Shown here piece after piece: positions 48,315 through 57,162 of a stretch of 64,000 bases of DNA. Made by a program: the position numbers and the translations under genes. Under the pieces are notes generated by a model. The model ran no database searches. It was not told where the DNA came from and saw only the letters and a program-made list of their open reading frames with translations. Numbering within the stretch: the stretch's first letter is position 1; each line of letters begins with the position of its first letter. This stretch comes from Curvibacter sp. Lineage in GTDB: Bacteria; Pseudomonadota; Gammaproteobacteria; Burkholderiales; Burkholderiaceae_C. The stretch is taken from the NCBI GenBank assembly GCA_020621965.1, contig JAHRYV010000008.1:1-64000 (forward strand), read 5' to 3'.

Positions 48315-50308
48315 GGGAGGGATTCGCCGAGCTCGGCCTTGGCCATCCGGGCCGCGCCGATCGTGCCCAGCCTGGCCTTGAGCGACTGCGGCTCGCCGGT
48401 GATGAGGGCGGCGTAGTTGGTGGCGTTGGCCAGCACCTTCTTCACGTAGTCGCGCGTCTCGTGGAAAGGCACGTTCTCGGCCCAGATGGCGGCTTCGATG
48501 CCGGCCTCGGGGGTCTGCTCCAGCCAGCTGCGCACGCGCGTGGGGCCGGCGTTGTAGGCGGCCGCGGCCAGCGGCATGGAGCCGTCGAAGGCGTCGAGCA
48601 CCAGCTTGAGGTAGCTGGTGCCGATGGCGATGTTGGTGTCGCGGTCGTGGATGTGCTTGGGCTTGAAGCCGTGCATGCCGATCCTGCGCGCGGTCCAGCG
48701 CGCCGTGGCCGGCATGACCTGCATCAGGCCGGAGGCGCCCACGCTGGATTGCGCGTCGACGATGAAGCGGCTTTCCTGGCGGATCAGGCCGTAGACATAG
48801 GCCGGGTCCAGGCCGACCTGGCCGGCGCGCTGCACCACCGCCTGCTTGTGCGGCATGGGGAAACGCTGCTCGACGTCGATCTGCTGGCGGGTGCGCTCGC
48901 TGGTGTTGATGCAGCGGTCCCAGACCTGCTGCTCGCAGGCCAGGGCGGCGGCGGCCAGCAACTCGCGCTCGCCCATGCCACCGCGCTGGTGCAGGCTGAT
49001 GCTGTAGTTCCACTCACGCACGCCGTCGCTGCGCAGGCCGATCTTGATGGCGTACAGGGCGCGCCGCAGCCCGGCATTGTCGCGCGCGGCGGTCTTTTCG
49101 TTTTCGCTCAGCGGCTCGGGCGCGGCCGGGGGGGTGATCAGCTCGCCCAGCTCCTCCAGCGCCAGCTGTTCGTAGAAGCCGCGCGGCGAGGCGATGGACT
49201 TGAACAGGGTGCGGGCGCGCAGATCGGCGTCCGGGGCCTGCAGCGCCAGCAGGGCGCGGGCGCGCCAGTAGATCCAGGCCGGGTCGCGCATCTGGCTTTC
49301 GTTGAGGGACGCGATCGCATCCTGCACCTGCACCCAGTCGCGCGCGCGCAGCGCGGCGCGCACGCGCCACAGCAGGTGTTCACCATGCATGAAGGCCGGA
49401 TTGCCCTGGGCGTAGTAGACCAGCGCATCGTCCGAGAGCAGGCGCGCGGCGCGTTTGCCGACCACGCCCCAGACCCAGCTGACCTCTTCCTGCGTGAGCT
49501 GGATCTTCCAGCGCAGCTGGCTGAGTTCGTCGGCGGTGGCCTCGAGCTTGCTGTCGGCCAGGCGGATCAGCGCCAGCGTGACCAACTCCTTGCTGTGCGG
49601 CAGGATGGCGGTGACACGCCCCTCCAGGTAGCGCGCCGGCTGGCTGTAGATGGTGTTGACGGTCTGCACCAGCTCCGGCTTGAGCAGGTTCACGGCCTGG
49701 CGCGCGATCTGCGGCTTGTCGTACTCGAAGCCCAGGCGCGCGCGCTGCCAGACCACCAGGGGCTTGATCTTCTCGGCCTGGAGCTGCTGCGCGACGGCGG
49801 CGGTGCAGCCCTCTTCGGGCTCGCGCTGGGCCAGCCAGAGCTCCTGCACCTGTTCGGCCACGTCGGCCTCGGAAGTTTCGGCCTGTGCCAGCAACGCGTA
49901 ACAACGCACCGAGCCGTCGTCGTTCATGCGGTATTTCGGATACTCGGCCAGGAAGGTGGCCCAGTCGCGCCGCCGGCCCAGCAGCAGCAGCCAGTCGTTG
50001 CGCAAGCGGTCTTCCTGGTAGGTGCCGGCATAACGGCCGAGGAAATCGCGGATTTCGGCTGGTCGGGCGTCTTCCAGGCGGGCGCTGAGCTCCCAGTAGG
50101 CGGCCCAGGGCTCCAGCACATGGCCCCGCACCTGCGGCAGCAGGGCCGTCAGACGCTTGCGGTCCAGCTTCTTGTAGGCATCTGCCATGTCCTGGACCAG
50201 GGCGTCCGCACTCGGCTTGGCCCGTACCTTGACCTTGGCCGGCGCGGCCAGCGGCAGCGCCAGGCCGAGGGCCAGGGCGAACGATGTCAGAATGACTTGA
50301 AACTGCAT
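48311..50308 (-). CDS. Soluble-lytic-transglycosylase-like murein hydrolase
   Basis: A 665-aa periplasmic protein with signal peptide (FALALGLALPLAAPA), a long alpha-superhelical U/L domain (about 30-500) and a C-terminal lysozyme-like SLT domain (QESRFIVDAQSSVGASGLMQ near 520-540, quoted as QESRF and GASGLMQVMPATA, where the Glu is catalytic; AAYNAGPTRVRSW). It cleaves peptidoglycan to 1,6-anhydro-muropeptides. I chose the ATG at 50308, 9 bp from the divergent cyclo-ligase start. Confidence 0.9.
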   Translation of the reverse strand: MQFQVILTSFALALGLALPLAAPAKVKVRAKPSADALVQDMADAYKKLDRKRLTALLPQVRGHVLEPWAAYWELSARLEDARPAEIRDFLGRYAGTYQEDRLRNDWLLLLGRRRDWATFLAEYPKYRMNDDGSVRCYALLAQAETSEADVAEQVQELWLAQREPEEGCTAAVAQQLQAEKIKPLVVWQRARLGFEYDKPQIARQAVNLLKPELVQTVNTIYSQPARYLEGRVTAILPHSKELVTLALIRLADSKLEATADELSQLRWKIQLTQEEVSWVWGVVGKRAARLLSDDALVYYAQGNPAFMHGEHLLWRVRAALRARDWVQVQDAIASLNESQMRDPAWIYWRARALLALQAPDADLRARTLFKSIASPRGFYEQLALEELGELITPPAAPEPLSENEKTAARDNAGLRRALYAIKIGLRSDGVREWNYSISLHQRGGMGERELLAAAALACEQQVWDRCINTSERTRQQIDVEQRFPMPHKQAVVQRAGQVGLDPAYVYGLIRQESRFIVDAQSSVGASGLMQVMPATARWTARRIGMHGFKPKHIHDRDTNIAIGTSYLKLVLDAFDGSMPLAAAAYNAGPTRVRSWLEQTPEAGIEAAIWAENVPFHETRDYVKKVLANATNYAALITGEPQSLKARLGTIGAARMAKAELGESLP

Positions 50309-50317
50309 GTGGGAATT

Positions 50318-50935
50318 ATGGACACATCCAAGGGAAAAGGGGCGCTGGACAAAAAGGCCCTGCGCCAACGTCTGATAACAGAACGTCTGAACCTGCCCGA
50401 TCGCCTACAGCGCACGGCACTGTTACAGCAGGTCATGCGCATCTGGCTGGTGGGGCGCACCGACACCGTGATCGGCGCCTACTGGCCCATCAAGGGCGAA
50501 TTCGACCCCCTGCCGGCCCTGCACCGCTGGAAGGAAGACGGCGAACTGCTGGACGAACCCCAGCCCCGGCGCATCGGCCTGCCGGTGATCGACAAGGTGC
50601 ACAAGACCCTGACTTTCCACGCCTGGTACCCGGGTTGCCCCATGGAGGAGGACGCCTATGGCATTCCCAAACCCAAGGACACCGAGCTCATCGTGCCCAC
50701 CCTGCTGTTCGTGCCCTGCGTGGGTTACGGGCCGGGCGGCTACCGTCTGGGCTACGGCGGCGGTTTCTACGACCGCACCCTGGCCACGCTGAGCCCCAAG
50801 CCCTACACCGTGGGGCTGGGCTTCACCCAGGGTTACCTGGACGACCTCGAGCCCGAGCCGCACGACGTGCCGCTGGAGGCCATCCTCAACGACAACGGCG
50901 TGGTCTGGCCGGTGGCCGGGGTGAACGGAGCCTAG
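50318..50935 (+). CDS. 5-formyltetrahydrofolate cyclo-ligase
   Basis: A 205-aa enzyme converting 5-formyl-THF to 5,10-methenyl-THF with ATP. Motifs: IGAYWPIKGEFD and the ATP-site VGYGPGGYRLGYGGGFYDRT near 136-155. Start at the ATG at 50318, 9 bp from the lytic transglycosylase start, so the promoters must overlap coding sequence. The usual 6S RNA (ssrS) near ygfA-type genes was not detected. Confidence 0.92.
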   Translation: MDTSKGKGALDKKALRQRLITERLNLPDRLQRTALLQQVMRIWLVGRTDTVIGAYWPIKGEFDPLPALHRWKEDGELLDEPQPRRIGLPVIDKVHKTLTFHAWYPGCPMEEDAYGIPKPKDTELIVPTLLFVPCVGYGPGGYRLGYGGGFYDRTLATLSPKPYTVGLGFTQGYLDDLEPEPHDVPLEAILNDNGVVWPVAGVNGA

Positions 50936-50936
50936 G

Positions 50937-50974
50937 AATTTCACTTAGCGTAACGAATTTCGCTTACGTAAAAT
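50937..50974 (+). promoter_or_regulatory. Two near-identical 19-bp direct repeats upstream of the MBL-like gene
   Basis: AATTTCACTTAGCGTAACG and AATTTCGCTTACGTAAAAT lie head to tail immediately after the cyclo-ligase stop and 37 bp before the MBL gene. AT-rich tandem sites of 19 bp spacing (two helical turns) suggest a dimeric regulator binding twice. Confidence 0.45.
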
Positions 50975-51010
50975 CCCCTGATTCTGATTCGCCCTACCCC
51001 GGAGCCCCCC

Positions 51011-52000
51011 ATGAGCAAAGCTTTTGCCTCGCAAGCCGACCTGACCGACAAGAAGACCACCTTCGAGCAGCTGAGCCAGCACTGCTGGGCCTACACCACC
51101 GAGGGCGACCCGAACTCCGGGGTCATCATCGGCGAGCGTTTCATCCTGGTCAGCGACGCCACCGCCACCCCGGCCATGGCCCAGGACCTGATCGCCAAGA
51201 TCCGCACGGTGAGCGACCTGCCCATCAAATACGTGCTGCTTACCCACTACCACGCCGTGCGCGTGCTGGGCGCCTATGCCTACGCCGCCGAAGGCGCCAC
51301 CGAGATCATCGCCAGCCAGGGCACGCTGGAGCTGATCCGCGAGCGCGGCGCGCAGGACATGAAAAGCGAGATGGAGCGCTTCCCGCGCCTGTTCCGCAAC
51401 GCCGAAACCGTGCCCGGCCTGACCTGGCCCACCATGGTCATCGGCGGCGGCAACCCGGTCAAGGGCGAGGTGCCGGGCAAGCTGTCCATCAACCTGGGCG
51501 GCGTGGTGGTGCAGATCTGGAGCCCCGGCCCCGGCCACACGCGCGGCGACACCATCGCCTGGGTGGAAGAAGAGAAGGTGCTGTACTCGGGTGACCTGGT
51601 CGAGTACGAAGCCGGCGTCTACACCGGCGACGCGCAACTGGCCGAGTGGCCGGCCACGCTGGAGGCCCTGCGTGCGCTCCGGGCCGAGGCCCTGGTGCCG
51701 GGCCGCGGCGAGGCCATGAAGGGCAATGCCAACGTCAACAAGGCGCTGGACTACACCAAACGCTGGGTCGAGACCCTCTACAAAGCCGGCCAGGAAGCCG
51801 TGGCGCAGGGCCTGGACCTCAAGGCCGCCATGGCCCACGCTCGCAAGAGCATGGACCCGGTCTTCGGCCACGTCTTCATCTACGAGCACTGCCTGCCCTT
51901 CGACGTCAGCCGCGCCTTTGACGAAGCCAGCGGCATCAAGAACCCGCGCATCTGGACGGCCGAGCGCGACAAGGCGATGTGGGCGGCGCTGCAGGGCTGA
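51011..52000 (+). CDS. MBL-fold protein with degenerate metal motif (HYHAVR)
   Basis: A 329-aa cytosolic metallo-beta-lactamase-fold protein. The HxHxDH zinc motif reads THYHAVRVLGA near residue 78, so Asp and the third His are replaced by Val and Arg. Later elements GPGHTRGDT, YSGDLVEYEAG and VPGRG remain, the last with Arg for the usual His. A single-metal or non-hydrolytic role is possible. No signal peptide. A strong terminator follows. Confidence 0.8.
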   Translation: MSKAFASQADLTDKKTTFEQLSQHCWAYTTEGDPNSGVIIGERFILVSDATATPAMAQDLIAKIRTVSDLPIKYVLLTHYHAVRVLGAYAYAAEGATEIIASQGTLELIRERGAQDMKSEMERFPRLFRNAETVPGLTWPTMVIGGGNPVKGEVPGKLSINLGGVVVQIWSPGPGHTRGDTIAWVEEEKVLYSGDLVEYEAGVYTGDAQLAEWPATLEALRALRAEALVPGRGEAMKGNANVNKALDYTKRWVETLYKAGQEAVAQGLDLKAAMAHARKSMDPVFGHVFIYEHCLPFDVSRAFDEASGIKNPRIWTAERDKAMWAALQG

Positions 52001-52020
52001 GCCGCGGCGGCGCTGCACGG

Positions 52021-52044
52021 GGCCTGCGGATGCAGGCCTTTTTT
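52021..52044 (+). terminator. Rho-independent terminator of the MBL-like gene
   Basis: GGCCTGC-GGAT-GCAGGCC followed by TTTTTT. It ends at the stop of the convergent DUF6279-like gene. Confidence 0.9.
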
Positions 52045-52939
52045 ATTGCTCCGCCGCCAGCGTCCTGAAATCCGTCTCGTAGCGCCGCAGCCGCTCGATC
52101 AGATGGCGCCGCTGTGTCGCGCTGACGCTGTTGTGCAGCGCGGCCAGGGTCTCGCAGCCTTCCTGCAGCAGACGCTCCGTCCGGGCGCGGGAGGCCGGTT
52201 CGGGGGTGTCCAGGGTGCGCTGCATCAGGGCCAGCATCTCGGCCTTGACGTGGGCCGCGCGCTCGGCGCCGCGGTGTTCCTGGAACACGCGCAGCATGTC
52301 CTGCTGGCGGCGCAGGCGTTCGGCCCAGGACTGGCGGGCGTCGAAGCTCGACGCGGCCAGACGCTGGCGCAGCAGGGCGAGCTGGGCGTCGCTCAGGCGG
52401 CCGTAGAAATCCTCGTAGCGGTCCACGGTGCGCTCCAGCCGGCGCTCCAGCAGTTCCGCCGGGGTGCCGTCCAGCCATTCCTCGCGCCACTGCTGGTTGT
52501 TCTTTTCGAACTTCTGCGCCATCAGGCGCAGTTGCTCGTCTTCCAGCGTGGGCACCAGCCGTGCCAGACCGTTGGCACTCTGTCCGGCCAGGCGCTGCAG
52601 GTGGCCGCGGACCTGCTGGACGAAGGTGCAGACCAGCTCGGGCGTGACGTTGCCGCCGGCGAGCTGCTGCATGCGGCTGAGCTGCTCGGCATAAGCCGGC
52701 AATTCCTGCTGGCGGTGCCAGCTATGCAAGGCGGCCAGGCCGGCGCGCACCGGCGGGTCCTGGGCGTCGGTGAAGTCCACGTAGCTGTCCAGCCACCAGT
52801 AGAGCAGGGTGGGGGCGTTGCGGTAGCCGGTCTGCACGGAGCTGCAGCCGGCCAGAAGGACCAGCAGCAGGGCACCGATAATGCGAATCAGGAACACCGG
52901 CCGTAGCCGGGAATTCAGACTCGGAGTGGACAGGCGCAT
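52043..52939 (-). CDS. DUF6279-like lipoprotein
   Basis: A 298-aa lipoprotein: TM-like signal IIGALLLVLLAGC (lipobox Cys), then YRNAPTLLYWWLDSYVDF (family signature) and a long alpha-helical, Arg/Gln-rich domain. Function unknown. The ATG at 52939 overlaps, on the opposite strand, the glmU ATG at 52938 (GCATG). A GTG at 52897 is an alternative that avoids this. Confidence 0.75.
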   Translation of the reverse strand: MRLSTPSLNSRLRPVFLIRIIGALLLVLLAGCSSVQTGYRNAPTLLYWWLDSYVDFTDAQDPPVRAGLAALHSWHRQQELPAYAEQLSRMQQLAGGNVTPELVCTFVQQVRGHLQRLAGQSANGLARLVPTLEDEQLRLMAQKFEKNNQQWREEWLDGTPAELLERRLERTVDRYEDFYGRLSDAQLALLRQRLAASSFDARQSWAERLRRQQDMLRVFQEHRGAERAAHVKAEMLALMQRTLDTPEPASRARTERLLQEGCETLAALHNSVSATQRRHLIERLRRYETDFRTLAAEQ

Positions 52940-54347
52940 GAAACAGAACGGACAAGCGGTGGATGTGGTCATCATGGCGGCAGGCAAGGGCACGCGCATG
53001 AAAAGCAGGTTGCCCAAAGTGTTGCACCGATTGGCCGGTCGTGCATTGTTGCAGCATGTGGTGGATACGGCCAGTGGTCTGGACGCGCGCCGGGTGGTGG
53101 TGATCACCGGCCACGGCGCGGCCGAGGTCGAGGCGGGTGTGGCCCGGCGGGCCGGGGGCGAACTGCAGTTCGTGCGCCAGGAGCCGCAGCTGGGCACCGG
53201 CCACGCCGTGCAGCAGGCCGTGCCGGCGCTGCCGGACGACGGCATCGTGGTGGTGCTGTCGGGCGACGTGCCGCTGACGCAGGCCGATACGCTGCGCGAA
53301 CTGATCGCCGCCTGCGGGGGCGACAAGCTGGCCCTGCTGACCATCGCCTTCGACGACCCCACCGGTTACGGCCGCATCGTGCGCGATGCGGGGGGCAGCG
53401 TGCAGGCCATCGTGGAGCAGAAGGATGCCACCGACGCGCAGCGCCAGATCAAGGAAATCTACAGCGGCATCATGGCCGTGCCGGCGGCGCGCCTGAAACC
53501 CTGGCTGGCCAGACTGGACAACAAAAACGCCCAGGGTGAGTACTACCTGACCGACGTGGTGAAGTTCGCCGTGGCGCAGGGCGTGCCGGTGGTGGCGCAC
53601 CAGATCAGCGATGCGCTGCAGGTGGCCGGCATCAACAGCCCGGTGCAGCTGGCCGAGCTGGAGCGCGCGCACCAGCAGCGTGTGGCGCGCCGCCTGATGG
53701 AGCAGGGCGTGCGCCTGGCCGACCCGGCGCGTTTCGACGTGCGCGGCGAGCTGAGCTGCGCGCAGGATGTGGAGATCGACATCAACTGTGTTTTTGCCGG
53801 CCGCGTGGAGCTGGGCGAGGGTGTGAAGGTGGGCGCGCACTGCGTGATCGCCAATGCCCGCATCGCCGCCGGCGCGGTGATCCACCCCTACACCCATATC
53901 GAAGGCGGCGCCAGCGAGAAAGACCGTGTCGAGGTCGGCGCCGGCGCGCTGATCGGCCCCTATGCCCGCCTGCGCCCGGGCGCCAAGCTCAGTGATGAGG
54001 TGCACATCGGCAACTTCGTGGAGATCAAGGCCTCGACCCTGGCCCAGGGCGCCAAGGCCAACCACCTGGCCTATATCGGCGACTCCATCGTCGGCGAGCG
54101 CGTCAACTACGGCGCCGGCAGCATCACCGCCAACTACGACGGCGCCAACAAGCACACCACGGTGATCGAGGCCGACGTGCACATCGGCAGCAACTGCGTG
54201 CTGATCGCGCCCGTCACCATCGGCGCCGGCGGCACCGTGGGCGGCGGCTCTACCATCACCAAGGACACGCCGCCCGGTGTGCTGACGGTGGCGCGCGCCA
54301 AGCAGGTCAGCCTGAGCAGCTGGCAGCGGCCGCAGAAGAAGAAATAA
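52938..54347 (+). CDS. glmU: Bifunctional N-acetylglucosamine-1-phosphate uridyltransferase / glucosamine-1-P acetyltransferase
   Basis: A 469-aa enzyme for UDP-GlcNAc. N-terminal pyrophosphorylase (IMAAGKGTRMKS near 13, Lys and Arg of the loop; LSGDVPLT; QKDATDAQR) and C-terminal left-handed beta-helix acetyltransferase (GPYARLRPG, HIGNFVEIK, HLAYIGDS, NYGAGSITANYDG). It acts one step after GlmS and GlmM; glmS lies 645 bp further on, separated by an Lrp-type gene on the other strand. Confidence 0.95.
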   Translation: MKQNGQAVDVVIMAAGKGTRMKSRLPKVLHRLAGRALLQHVVDTASGLDARRVVVITGHGAAEVEAGVARRAGGELQFVRQEPQLGTGHAVQQAVPALPDDGIVVVLSGDVPLTQADTLRELIAACGGDKLALLTIAFDDPTGYGRIVRDAGGSVQAIVEQKDATDAQRQIKEIYSGIMAVPAARLKPWLARLDNKNAQGEYYLTDVVKFAVAQGVPVVAHQISDALQVAGINSPVQLAELERAHQQRVARRLMEQGVRLADPARFDVRGELSCAQDVEIDINCVFAGRVELGEGVKVGAHCVIANARIAAGAVIHPYTHIEGGASEKDRVEVGAGALIGPYARLRPGAKLSDEVHIGNFVEIKASTLAQGAKANHLAYIGDSIVGERVNYGAGSITANYDGANKHTTVIEADVHIGSNCVLIAPVTIGAGGTVGGGSTITKDTPPGVLTVARAKQVSLSSWQRPQKKK

Positions 54348-54356
54348 GGGGCGGCC

Positions 54357-54857
54357 CTAACCGGCCTGGAGCCTGGCCGGCAGCGGCACCCGGGTGCCGA
54401 ACTTGCTGCGTTTGACGCTGAAGTAGGTCTTCACGTTGCGCACATTGGCGTCGCTGGTGAACAGGCGCTGCGCCAGCGCCAGGTAGTCCGGCATGTCGCG
54501 CGCGTGCACCACCAGCACGAAGTCCGGCCCCGGCGAGACGCGGTAACACTGCTGCACGGCCGCGTCCGGCGCCACGCGCTGCTCAAAGGCGGCCAGGGCT
54601 TCCTCGCCCTGGCGTTCCAAGGAAATTTCGACGATGGCCTGCAGGCCGTGGCCCAGCAGCGGCGCCAGCTTGTCCGGGCTGAGCAGGGCCACCTGCTTCT
54701 CGATCAGGCCCGTCTCCAGCAGGCGCTTGACGCGGCGCAGGCAGGTGGGCGGCGAGATGTGGGCTTGCGCCGCCAGGGCCTGGTTGCTCAGGCCGGCGTC
54801 GTTCTGCAGGGCGTCGAGCAGCAGCAGGTCGGTGGCGTCTATGTTGATGGATTCCAT
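54357..54857 (-). CDS. Lrp/AsnC-family transcriptional regulator
   Basis: A 166-aa regulator. HTH at residues 10-45 (LDALQNDAGLSNQALAAQAH, ISPPTCLRRVKRL) and a C-terminal RAM ligand domain (AIVEISLERQGEEALAAFE, FDFVLVVHARD-like DFVLVVHARDM). Start at the ATG at 54857; the preceding in-frame codon is only TTG. Divergent from glmS across a very AT-rich gap (54860-54990), so it may regulate glmS or itself. Confidence 0.87.
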   Translation of the reverse strand: MESINIDATDLLLLDALQNDAGLSNQALAAQAHISPPTCLRRVKRLLETGLIEKQVALLSPDKLAPLLGHGLQAIVEISLERQGEEALAAFEQRVAPDAAVQQCYRVSPGPDFVLVVHARDMPDYLALAQRLFTSDANVRNVKTYFSVKRSKFGTRVPLPARLQAG

Positions 54858-54992
54858 AATCAATCAATTTGTGAAATATTTGCGCTTTAAATCTGGTCGG
54901 TGAAATTAAAGTTCAAAAACAAACAAAAATCAACCAGATATTTTTCAACAAGCCTTCTACCATCGCGGAGTTCATTTCAGAGAGGACTCCCC

Positions 54993-56852
54993 ATGTGTGG
55001 CATCGTCGGCGCCGTTTCCAACCACAACATCGTTCCCGTGCTGGTGCAGGGCCTGCAGCGGCTGGAGTACCGCGGGTATGACTCCTGCGGCGTGGCCGTG
55101 CATGCCCGGGGCGGCCTGCAGCGCGCGCGCAGCACCTCGCGCGTGGCCGAGCTGGCCGAGCAGGTGGCCAAGGACGCCGTCACCGGCTACACCGGCATCG
55201 CCCACACGCGCTGGGCCACCCACGGCGCGCCGGCGGTGCACAACGCCCACCCGCACTTCAGCCACGGCCCGGGCGCCGACGAAGAAAAACGCGCAGCGCG
55301 CGTGGCGCTGGTGCACAACGGCATCATCGAGAACCACGACCAGCTGCGCGCGACGCTGCAAAAGCGCGGTTACGTCTTCGTCAGCCAGACCGACACCGAG
55401 GTCATCGCCCACCTGATCGACTCCATCTACGACGGTGACCTGTTCGAGGCCGTCAAGGCCGCCACCAAACAGCTGCACGGCGCCTACGCCATTGCCGTCT
55501 TCCACAAGGACGAACCGCACCGCGTGGTGGGCGCGCGCGCCGGCTCGCCGCTGATCCTGGGCGTGGGCACGGGAGCGGATCAGGGCAGCCACTACCTGGC
55601 CAGCGATGCTATGGCCCTGGCCGGCGTAACGGACCAGATCGTCTACCTGGAAGAGGGTGACGTGGTGGACCTGCAGCTGGGCAAGTTCTGGGTGGTCGGG
55701 CGCGACCACAAGCCCGCGCAGCGCGCCGTCAAGACCGTGTTGGCGCACAGCGGCGCGGCCGAACTCGGCCCCTACCGCCACTACATGCAAAAGGAAATCT
55801 TCGAGCAGCCGCGCGCGATCGCCGACACGCTGGAGGGCGTGGAAGGCATCGTGCCCGAGCTCTTCGGCGACGGCGCCTACAAGGTCTTCAAGGACATCGA
55901 CTCGGTGCTCATCCTGGCCTGCGGCACCAGCTACTACAGCGGCTGCGCCGCCAAGTACTGGCTGGAGAGCATCGCCAAGATCCCCACGCAGGTGGAAGTG
56001 GCCAGCGAATACCGCTACCGCGACTCGGTGCCCAACCCCAGGACCCTGGTGGTCACCATCAGCCAGTCCGGCGAGACCGCCGACACCCTGGCCGCGCTGC
56101 GCCATGCGCAGAGCCTGGGCATGCAGCACACGCTGACCATCTGCAACGTCAGCACCTCCGCCATGGTGCGCGAGTGCAAGCTGCACTACATCACGCGCGC
56201 CGGTGTCGAGATCGGCGTGGCCTCCACCAAGGCCTTCACCACCCAGCTCGCCGGCCTGTTCCTGCTGACGCTGGCGCTGGCCCAGGTGCGCGGACACCTG
56301 AGCGAGGCCGACGAGGCCCAGCACCTCAAGGACATGCGCCACTTGCCCGTGGCCCTGCAGGCCGTGCTGGCGCTGGAGCCGCAGATCATGAGCTGGGCCG
56401 AGGACTTCGCCCGCATGAACAACGCCCTGTTCCTCGGCCGCGGCCTGCACTACCCGATCGCGCTGGAAGGCGCGCTCAAGCTCAAGGAAATCAGCTACAT
56501 CCACGCCGAGGCCTACCCGGCCGGCGAGCTCAAGCACGGCCCGCTGGCCCTGGTGACCAACGAGATGCCGGTGGTGACCGTGGCGCCCAACGACGCCCTG
56601 CTGGAAAAGCTCAAGAGCAATATGCACGAGGTGCGCGCGCGCGGCGGCGTGCTCTATGTGCTGGCCGACAGCGACACCCACATCGAAAGCGGCGACGGCC
56701 TGCACGTCATCCGCATGCCCGAACACTATGGTGCCCTGTCGCCCCTGCTGCACGTGGTGCCGCTGCAGCTGCTGGCTTATCACACCGCCTGCGCGCGAGG
56801 CACGGATGTGGACAAACCCAGAAACCTGGCCAAGAGTGTGACCGTCGAATGA
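54993..56852 (+). CDS. glmS: Glutamine-fructose-6-phosphate aminotransferase (isomerizing)
   Basis: A 619-aa enzyme making glucosamine-6-P, the entry step to UDP-GlcNAc. N-terminal Ntn amidase with nucleophile Cys2 (MCGIVGAVS), HTRWATHG near 75, then two SIS domains ([22 protein letters not shown]) and the C-terminal [10 protein letters not shown] that ends GlmS in most bacteria. The stop lies inside a 15-bp-arm hairpin. Its terminal codons are repeated twice downstream (see repeat entries). glmS 3' ends are a well-known integration hotspot (attTn7). Confidence 0.95.
   Translation: MCGIVGAVSNHNIVPVLVQGLQRLEYRGYDSCGVAVHARGGLQRARSTSRVAELAEQVAKDAVTGYTGIAHTRWATHGAPAVHNAHPHFSHGPGADEEKRAARVALVHNGIIENHDQLRATLQKRGYVFVSQTDTEVIAHLIDSIYDGDLFEAVKAATKQLHGAYAIAVFHKDEPHRVVGARAGSPLILGVGTGADQGSHYLASDAMALAGVTDQIVYLEEGDVVDLQLGKFWVVGRDHKPAQRAVKTVLAHSGAAELGPYRHYMQKEIFEQPRAIADTLEGVEGIVPELFGDGAYKVFKDIDSVLILACGTSYYSGCAAKYWLESIAKIPTQVEVASEYRYRDSVPNPRTLVVTISQSGETADTLAALRHAQSLGMQHTLTICNVSTSAMVRECKLHYITRAGVEIGVASTKAFTTQLAGLFLLTLALAQVRGHLSEADEAQHLKDMRHLPVALQAVLALEPQIMSWAEDFARMNNALFLGRGLHYPIALEGALKLKEISYIHAEAYPAGELKHGPLALVTNEMPVVTVAPNDALLEKLKSNMHEVRARGGVLYVLADSDTHIESGDGLHVIRMPEHYGALSPLLHVVPLQLLAYHTACARGTDVDKPRNLAKSVTVE
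56820..56852 (+). other. glmS 3' tail, copy 1 (native end of glmS)
   Basis: AGA AAC CTG GCC AAG AGT and onward encodes [10 protein letters not shown] and TGA. It forms a perfect hairpin 56832-56865 (AAGAGTGTGACCGTC / GACGGTCACACTCTT, loop GAAT). Further, CAAACCCAGAAACCTGGC (56813-56830) recurs inverted at 56895-56911 with one base less. Reference copy for the two downstream repeats. Confidence 0.8.
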
Positions 56853-56979
56853 CGGTCACACTCTTGTGTCGCGCAGCGACGGCGCCGTAGGCGCGCCAGG
56901 TTCTGGGTTTGCGGCGCAGGCTAACTTCGCGCAGCGAAGTTAAGGCCCGCAGGGCCGGCCGCAGCCACAAGCCTTTTCG

Positions 56980-57012
56980 CGTAATTTGGCCAAGAGTGTC
57001 ACCGTCGAATGA
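56980..57012 (+). other. glmS 3' tail, copy 2 (orphan)
   Basis: CGT AAT TTG GCC AAG AGT and onward encodes the same [10 protein letters not shown] and TGA as glmS with four codon changes, all silent. The stop-spanning hairpin is kept with one mismatch (56994-57023). An inverted partial copy (GCCAGGTTTCTCGGTTTG, reverse complement of a KPRNLA-coding sequence) follows about 40 bp on. Confidence 0.75.
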
Positions 57013-57119
57013 CGGGGACACTCCGGGTGCCGCGTGGCGACAGCGCCGCAGGCGCGCCAGGTTTCTCGGTTTGGATGTCGCTCACTTCGCGCAGCGAAGT
57101 TATGTGACAGCACAAACTA

Positions 57120-57152
57120 CGCAATCTCGCCAAGAGCGTGACGGTCGAATGA
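57120..57152 (+). other. glmS 3' tail, copy 3 (orphan)
   Basis: CGC AAT CTC GCC AAG AGC and onward encodes [10 protein letters not shown] and TGA, again with only silent differences; upstream CAC AAA CTA extends the match to GlmS (D/H-K-P/L). The hairpin is partly kept (10 of 11 pairs). Copies 2 and 3 are 140 bp apart and both are preceded or followed by the palindrome ACTTCGC-GCA-GCGAAGT (56932 and 57084 areas). Confidence 0.75.
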
Positions 57153-57162
57153 CCATCACGCG

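Noticed and set aside
48461-50935. 824-codon open frame on the plus strand opposite the lytic transglycosylase
   Set aside because: It is antisense to a gene with clear SLT motifs; His/Gln/Gly-rich composition is typical of a shadow frame. Only its end (from 50318) is real.
54972-56783. 603-codon minus-strand frame opposite glmS
   Set aside because: Shadow of a highly conserved gene with no recognisable domain.
56853-57162. CRISPR-like reading of the repeats after glmS
   Set aside because: The repeats are glmS-derived, three in number, unevenly spaced (160 and 140 bp) and imperfect; there are no spacers of regular size and no cas genes.
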